A stretch of 64,000 bases of DNA. Origin: Rhodoblastus sp963828185. Its GTDB lineage: Bacteria; Pseudomonadota; Alphaproteobacteria; Rhizobiales; Beijerinckiaceae. The position numbers and the translations under genes were made by a program. Positions 59,988 through 64,000 of the stretch are shown piece after piece; the stretch's first letter is position 1, and the number at the start of each line of letters is the position of its first letter. The stretch spans positions 256,649-320,648 of the forward strand of contig CAWHDV010000015.1 of NCBI GenBank assembly GCA_963828185.1, read 5' to 3'. The notes under the pieces are model-generated. The model had not been told where the DNA came from and did no database searches. It saw nothing but the letters and a program-made list of their open reading frames with translations.

Positions 59988-60709
59988 CGGGCATTTCATT
60001 GAAGGGCAGGGCAGATTACGTGGACGCCTTGGGATGCCGTTTGGATAGGCCCTTGGCCCCCGACGGCCCTACTATGCGACCGGGAGGGGTCTCCTTGACC
60101 GACAGGGCCGTCCGAGTGTGCGGATTCGAACAGGGAGCCCTCGTGGCCGATGTAGGCTGCGGGACGGGCAGTACAGTGGAATACCTGCTTCTCAACCATC
60201 ATATGCGGGTCTTGGGGCTCGACCCTTCGTCATCTTACGTAGAAGCGGGGCTGGCGAGGACCCCCGCACTGCCTCTCACCTTGGGAGTCGCGGAAGCTCT
60301 GCCGATAGGAAACGGTATCCTTGACGGGCTTTTCTGTGAGTGCGTCCTCTCTCTTCTTGGTGAGGTCGATGCGGCTCTTTCGGAGTTTTCCCGTACAGTG
60401 AAGCCCGGCGGTCTTGTCGTCATCAGCGACCTCTACGACCGGTCCGTTGTCGAGGAGGACAGGCGGACGCAGCCGTGTCTTCCTGAGGGCATCAGGTCAA
60501 GGGAGGAAATGGAGCGGCTCCTGTCGAAATACGCCTTCTCTCCCGTCTCCTGGGAAGACCACACTTTTGCTTTGAAAGAGTTTGCCGCGCAAATGATTCT
60601 TGCCGGGGACGGGTGCGAACAATCATGGCTGGGGCCTGCATGTACCGGCGCTTCCCGATCGGCTTTTCGATGGCTTGGCTACTTTCTGCTGATCGGCAGA
60701 CGTTCTTAA
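59984..60709 (+). CDS. SAM-dependent methyltransferase of the aldehyde-oxidoreductase cluster (DVU_1556-like)
   Basis: A 241-residue class I methyltransferase: motif I LVADVGCGTGST (residues ~50-61), acidic loop GLDPSSSYVEAG, motif IV-like LFCECVLSLLGEV and post-motif TVKPGGLVVISDLY. The C-terminal half (EEMERLLSKYAFSPVSWEDHT) resembles ubiquinone/arsenite-type methyltransferases. The substrate is unknown. Tight overlap with the redox protein and conserved company with Mop suggest it modifies the cofactor, an iron-sulfur protein or a product of this system. Confidence 0.82.
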   Translation: MTGISLKGRADYVDALGCRLDRPLAPDGPTMRPGGVSLTDRAVRVCGFEQGALVADVGCGTGSTVEYLLLNHHMRVLGLDPSSSYVEAGLARTPALPLTLGVAEALPIGNGILDGLFCECVLSLLGEVDAALSEFSRTVKPGGLVVISDLYDRSVVEEDRRTQPCLPEGIRSREEMERLLSKYAFSPVSWEDHTFALKEFAAQMILAGDGCEQSWLGPACTGASRSAFRWLGYFLLIGRRS

Positions 60710-60743
60710 CGCGGAATAGAGACGCGGGGTTAAGGAGGTTGAT

Positions 60744-61187
60744 ATGGATGATTTTTCTCTTCGCATGCTGCAACTCAAGAAAGACGGCTTCTGCTGCAGC
60801 CAGATGATGCTCATTTTGGCCCTCGAAGCTCAAGGGAGAAGCAACGTGGGGCTGGTGAGGGCGGCAGGCGGTCTCTGCTACGGGGTCGGTACGGGTCGGG
60901 AGGTCTGCGGCGCCCTGTCGGGCGGCTCCTGTCTCCTCTCCCTGTATGCAGGCAAAGGCACGAGCGAGGAACAGGTGGATGAGCGGTTTCACCCGATGGT
61001 GACGGAGCTTGCCCAATGGTTCAGAGAGGCCCACGGGGTGGAAGGGGGTGGGGTCGGTTGCAACGATATTCTTACCGTCCATCCCGGCGGGAGCGCGTGC
61101 GGCGAGATAGTAGCGACAACCTTTTCCAAGGCTATGGAGATCGTCATGGCCCACGGTCTGGACCCGAGCGCGGGGCGGGAGGGCTAA
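60744..61187 (+). CDS. C_GCAxxG_C_C family (probably redox or metal) protein
   Basis: A 147-residue protein with TAAGGAGG six bases before the ATG. Cys pattern: GFCCSQMML near residue 17, AAGGLCYGVGTGREVCGALSGGSC (the C-GCAxxG-C motif), GVGCNDIL near residue 113 and SACGEIV near the end. The family's conserved Cys are thought to bind a metal or cluster; no member function is firmly known to me. It ends the cluster, 34 bases after the methyltransferase stop, matching the DVU_1555-type member I recall from Desulfovibrio. Confidence 0.82.
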   Translation: MDDFSLRMLQLKKDGFCCSQMMLILALEAQGRSNVGLVRAAGGLCYGVGTGREVCGALSGGSCLLSLYAGKGTSEEQVDERFHPMVTELAQWFREAHGVEGGGVGCNDILTVHPGGSACGEIVATTFSKAMEIVMAHGLDPSAGREG

Positions 61188-61328
61188 AGCTAAAACGACT
61201 CGTTCTTGCAAAGATTCGGTCTTTCCGCACGGGCACCCTCGAGGGCGTTCCTTTTTGCCTCACCGATGCGGGTTGCCTAAGAGGCGTGGCTTGAGGTAGC
61301 ATAGAGGAAAGCATCCGAGGAGGAGAGA

Positions 61329-62346
61329 ATGGAAAAGGTGAGACTCGGCCGGACCGGCCTGTATGGTCACGAAGCTGGGATGGGGCGGGATCCCCATCCA
61401 ACGGATCGGTGAGGCCGAGGCAGTCGCGGTCGTCAAGGCGGTTATCGAAATGGGCATCGATCTCCTTGATGCCTCCCGCGGCTACACGACGAGCGAGTAC
61501 CGGATCGGACTCGCCCTCAAACAGGCGAAGCAGGAAGGTCGTCCTTTCGACCAAGTCCTTTGTCAGGACCGCAGAGATCTATGACGACGTCCTCGAAAGC
61601 CTCAAGGACACTCGATGTGAGAGAGAATCGATATCTATAATTGCCATGATGTTTCGAGCATGGATGACTATGAGAAGGTGATGGCGCCGAGAGGCGCCTA
61701 CGAGGGGCTTCTCAGGGCGCAAAAGGAAGGCCTGATCGATCATCTCGGTCTTTCGAGTCACAGCCTCGACGTCCTGGAACGGGTGCTGTCGGAAGACCAT
61801 TTTGATACGATCATGACCTGTTACAGTTTTCTCGAACCGGAGGCGGAGGCGCGGATCTTTCCCCTGGCCCGGTCGAAAGATGTCGGCGTCATGGCAATGA
61901 AGCCCTTTTCGGGCGGAGTGATCGAAGATGCGGGGCCGGCCCTGCGGTACGTGCTCTCCGCCCCCGATATCGTCCCCATACCCGGCTGCGAGAGTCTAGA
62001 GAAGGCCCGGGAGAACTGGAAAATTTTTGAGCAGGGCGATTATTCCCTCACGGCCGATGACAATATCTGCATCGAGGCTGTAAAAAAGGAGTTCAGCCAG
62101 CAGTTCTGTAGGCGATGCGACTACTGCCAGCCCTGTACTCAAGGCATATACATCCAGGGTGTGCTTGGGCTCAAGACCGTGATAAAACGGCTTGGCCCGC
62201 AGTCCCGTGAGCTGGGCTGGGTAAGGGGATTCGTGGAAAAGGCCAGACAGTGCTCGGAGTGCGGTGAATGTCAGCCCCGCTGTCCCTACCGGTTGCCGAT
62301 TCCAGACCTGATCAGGGAGAACATCGCTTATTACGACAGCTTTTAG
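61329..62346 (+). CDS. Aldo/keto reductase with C-terminal [4Fe-4S] ferredoxin domain, frameshifted
   Basis: The start MEKVRLGRTGL has GGAGGAGAG upstream. After an extra T near 61,362 the sense continues as MVTKLGWGGIPIQRI and IDLLDASRGYTTSEYRIGLAL, then VRTAEIYDDVLESL, and finally DYEKVMAPRGAYEGLLRAQKEGLIDHLGLSSHS to VMAMKPFSGG. The C-terminus has two Cys clusters (CRRCDYCQPC; CSECGECQPRCPY), as in iron-sulfur aldo/keto reductases of anaerobes. Breaks lie near 61,362, 61,565 and 61,625. It may serve aldehyde metabolism beside Mop. Confidence 0.85.
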
Positions 62347-62372
62347 CCGGGGTTCGGCACGTTTTTCGATGA

Positions 62373-63097
62373 ATGAGGGCCTGCCCGATACTCGTCGCCT
62401 GGGAGAATTCGGAGATTTCCTATCGATATTATTGCTCTCCCCGGAGGAGAACGTTCGCCATCAGCGTTTTTCCGGACCTTTCCGTCCTCGTCAGGGCTCC
62501 TTCCGGAACGAGCGCAACGCGGTCAGGCAGTTCGTGCTTTCCCATGCCGGCTGGATTGCAAGGACACGGCAAAGATTCGAGCGGTCGTCCCCCAGGAGCC
62601 TCTCCTTTACCGAACGGCGAGAGCCACCATTACGCGGGAGGCAATACCGAGCTTGAGGTGAGGCGGGGACAGAAGGATTCGGTCACCTGTCGTCTCCGGC
62701 CGCCTCCTGGTGACGACCCGACGAGCTCCTACCGAAGAGAAGACCAAGAAGCTCCTCGACTTCTGGTATCGTTCCCGCGCAGAGATTCTGTTCCACGAAC
62801 GCCTTGCGGCGTGCGGTTTCGCGCGGCAGAGGAGGGTATCCCTTTGCCCGCTTAAGAATCAGGAAGATGCGGACCCGCTGGGGAAGCTTTTCGTCAAAAA
62901 GGGCGATCACCTTAAACCTCGCGCTCGTCATGGTGCCGATAGAGTATCTGGACTACGTGATCTTCCATGAGTTGTGCCATTACAGAGTCGGGCACCACGG
63001 ACCGGCATTCTGGAGGCTCTTCAAGCGGCTGATGCCCGACTGCAGGGAACGGAAGAAAGCGCTCAACACCTATGCTCTGCGCTTGCGCCTTCCGTAG
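62373..63097 (+). CDS. YgjP-type (DUF45) metallopeptidase, several frameshifts
   Basis: The frame from ATG 62,373 gives RRTFAISVFPDLSVLVRAP, typical of the YgjP start. Later frames give KTKKLLDFWYRSRAEILFHERLA, MRTRWGSFSSKRAITLNLALVMVPIEYLDYVIFHELCHYRVGHHGPAFW with the zinc motif HELCH-x5-H, and LNTYALRLRLP at the end. At least three single-base changes (about 62,510, 62,640-62,700 and 62,865) are needed. The role of this peptidase family is poorly known. Confidence 0.75.
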
Positions 63098-63145
63098 GAA
63101 ATAGTGTAGCGACTACTTACTTTGAAAAGATAAAATAGAGAACAC

Positions 63146-63192
63146 TTGACAGTCACCAAGTAGTGACTTTATAATGTCACTACTTGGTGACT
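63146..63192 (+). promoter_or_regulatory. Consensus promoter overlapped by a 16/17-bp perfect palindromic operator
   Basis: TTGACA (63,146-63,151) and TATAAT (63,170-63,175) stand 18 bases apart, both exact consensus. GTCACCAAGTAGTGAC (63,152-63,167) and its exact inverse GTCACTACTTGGTGAC (63,176-63,191) enclose the -10 box. Each arm also contains GTCAC...GTGAC, giving four half-sites. This is a textbook autorepression layout for the TetR gene starting at 63,228. Confidence 0.92.
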
Positions 63193-63227
63193 TATGATGA
63201 AGAAGAGACCTGAACTGGAGTGGTTCC

Positions 63228-63836
63228 ATGAATAGAGACAAAGAGACCACGAAGCAACGATTACTCGAAGCGGTGGGAAAGGTACTTGTGGAACAAGGAT
63301 ATGCAGGTATAGGGGTGAATGCGATAGCAAAGGAGGCGGGCGTTGACAAAGTCCTGATCTATCGGTATTTCGGCAGTCTCGACGGCCTTCTCGAGGCCTT
63401 TGCCCTGCGCAAGGATTTCTTGAGCAACCTGCAAAGACTGTTTGGCGAACAGAGCACCTTCGTTAACAAAGGGGAGGCCCTTGCGCTGGGCAAACGTATT
63501 CTGACCGGACAACTCCATCAAATCCTGGAGGACAGGGAGTTACAGGAGATCCTTTTGTGGGAGCTGCACGAAAAGAATTGCGTTACCGACGCCGTTGCTG
63601 AAGCCAGGGAACAACAGGCGCTGGCGGTTTTGGGCCGGATGGCGAGTGTTGTGGACGACGAGGAGGTCGATATAGCCGCTATTGCGAGCCTTATCGTCGG
63701 CGGCATCTATTACCTCGCCCTGCGGTCGCGAACCGTCGAGTTTTACAGCGGCATCAACCTGAGAACGAAAGAGGGCTGGAAGAGGATCGAGGGCGCCATC
63801 GCCGCTCTCGTCGACATGGTAGCCCGGGACAGCTGA
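63228..63836 (+). CDS. TetR/AcrR-family transcriptional regulator
   Basis: A 202-residue protein. The N-terminal helix-turn-helix (TKQRLLEAVGKVLVEQGYAGIGVNAIAKEAGVDKVLIYRYFGSLDGLLEAF) is the standard TetR_N domain. The C-terminal ligand domain (~70-200) includes ILLWELHEKNCVTDAV and IASLIVGGIYYLALRS. A palindromic operator covers its own promoter, so it likely represses itself and the downstream exported lipoprotein gene. The ligand is unknown. Confidence 0.92.
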   Translation: MNRDKETTKQRLLEAVGKVLVEQGYAGIGVNAIAKEAGVDKVLIYRYFGSLDGLLEAFALRKDFLSNLQRLFGEQSTFVNKGEALALGKRILTGQLHQILEDRELQEILLWELHEKNCVTDAVAEAREQQALAVLGRMASVVDDEEVDIAAIASLIVGGIYYLALRSRTVEFYSGINLRTKEGWKRIEGAIAALVDMVARDS

Positions 63837-63915
63837 GAAGTAAGAGGATTCAATCTGTCTCGACGTTTCCTGACCATGCTCTTGGAAATACGATTGAGCA
63901 CAAGGAGGAAAGAAT

Positions 63916-64000
63916 ATGGTAACCCGGAGACAATTCTTGACGTATGCGGGTACAGGTTTGCTTCTCGCGGGAGCACCCATGGCGACCGCTTGTAGCGGGG
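63916..64000 (+). CDS. Start of a Tat-exported lipoprotein or redox protein (3' end outside window)
   Basis: ATG 63,916 has AAGGAGG upstream. The 28 visible residues show a twin-arginine signal (VTRRQFLTYAG) followed by a hydrophobic stretch and a possible lipobox (ATAC). Export by Tat implies a folded, probably cofactor-bearing protein. It follows tetR by 79 bases and is probably controlled by it. No domain is visible yet. Confidence 0.7.
   Translation, partial: MVTRRQFLTYAGTGLLLAGAPMATACSG

Overview
The window looks like two unrelated bacterial genomes joined at about position 31,712. Positions 1 to ~31,710 are GC-rich and carry the origin-proximal gene order of an alphaproteobacterium: leuS-lptE-holA, parB-parA-rsmG-mnmG-mnmE-rho, dnaA, dnaQ-coaE-aroE-(PEP synthase regulator), hemE-hemJ, then a RegB/RegA redox two-component pair, typA, a TAXI-type solute receptor, argG, a malic enzyme, mutS and part of a nitrate/sulfonate/taurine-type ABC transporter. 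This order fits Hyphomicrobiales (Rhizobiales); a Beijerinckiaceae- or Methylocystaceae-like host is a guess. Positions ~31,710 to 64,000 read like an anaerobic deltaproteobacterium (Desulfobacterota; a Desulfovibrio- or Syntrophorhabdus-like lineage is an inference from the gene families). The junction cuts a permease gene and an FG-GAP/SpvB-type gene at the same bases, with no integrase, tRNA, IS or repeat there. A chimeric assembly is the simplest explanation.

Left half. The chromosome-segregation and replication-start neighbourhood is nearly complete. It has ParA and ParB, a perfect 16-bp parS between mnmE and rho, a 15/16 parS inside rsmG, DnaA, and a 420-bp divergent gap upstream of hemE. 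That gap holds several DnaA-box-like 9-mers and a perfect TTAA-N7-TTAA CtrA-type site, and is the best origin candidate. Three conserved genes here (mnmG, hemE, argG) each carry what looks like a single-base insertion.

Right half. Region by region: an SpvB/FG-GAP surface or toxin-type gene broken by frameshifts and by a 148-bp MITE with CTAG ends (31.7-33.6 kb); a GAF-GAF-sigma54 activator (34-36.2 kb); a repeat-rich gap and a small secreted protein (36.2-37.3 kb); a VapBC-like pair (38.1-38.8 kb); a uroporphyrinogen decarboxylase-family protein and a large hybrid sensor kinase (39.1-43.7 kb); a DUF4338(DruA-like)/ISAs1 transposase remnant followed by four more toxin-antitoxin loci (43.9-48.1 kb); truncated mobB, then moeA, a NUDIX hydrolase and cysS (48.1-51.4 kb); a GalT-like protein and pyruvate kinase (51.5-54.2 kb). 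From 54.6 to 61.2 kb lies a compact cluster: a Desulfovibrio gigas Mop-like aldehyde oxidoreductase, a dicluster iron-sulfur/flavoprotein/CCG-domain fusion, a small CxxC redox protein, a SAM methyltransferase and a C_GCAxxG_C_C protein. The middle three genes overlap by 4 bases. I judge this cluster the most interesting biology in the window: it resembles the Desulfovibrio vulgaris DVU1555-DVU1559 neighbourhood as I remember it, whose function as a unit is to my knowledge undescribed. It is followed by an iron-sulfur aldo/keto reductase, a YgjP-type metallopeptidase, a TetR regulator with a very clear palindromic operator-promoter, and the start of a Tat-exported lipoprotein.

Quality. Single-base frameshifts are few in the left half (three) but numerous in the right half: pyk, cysS, moeA, mop, the NUDIX gene, the aldo/keto reductase and ygjP are all hit, yet protein similarity continues across each break. 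This suggests consensus indel errors more than gene decay. Coordinates of those genes span the whole interrupted reading frame. I saw no rRNA, tRNA or CRISPR array.
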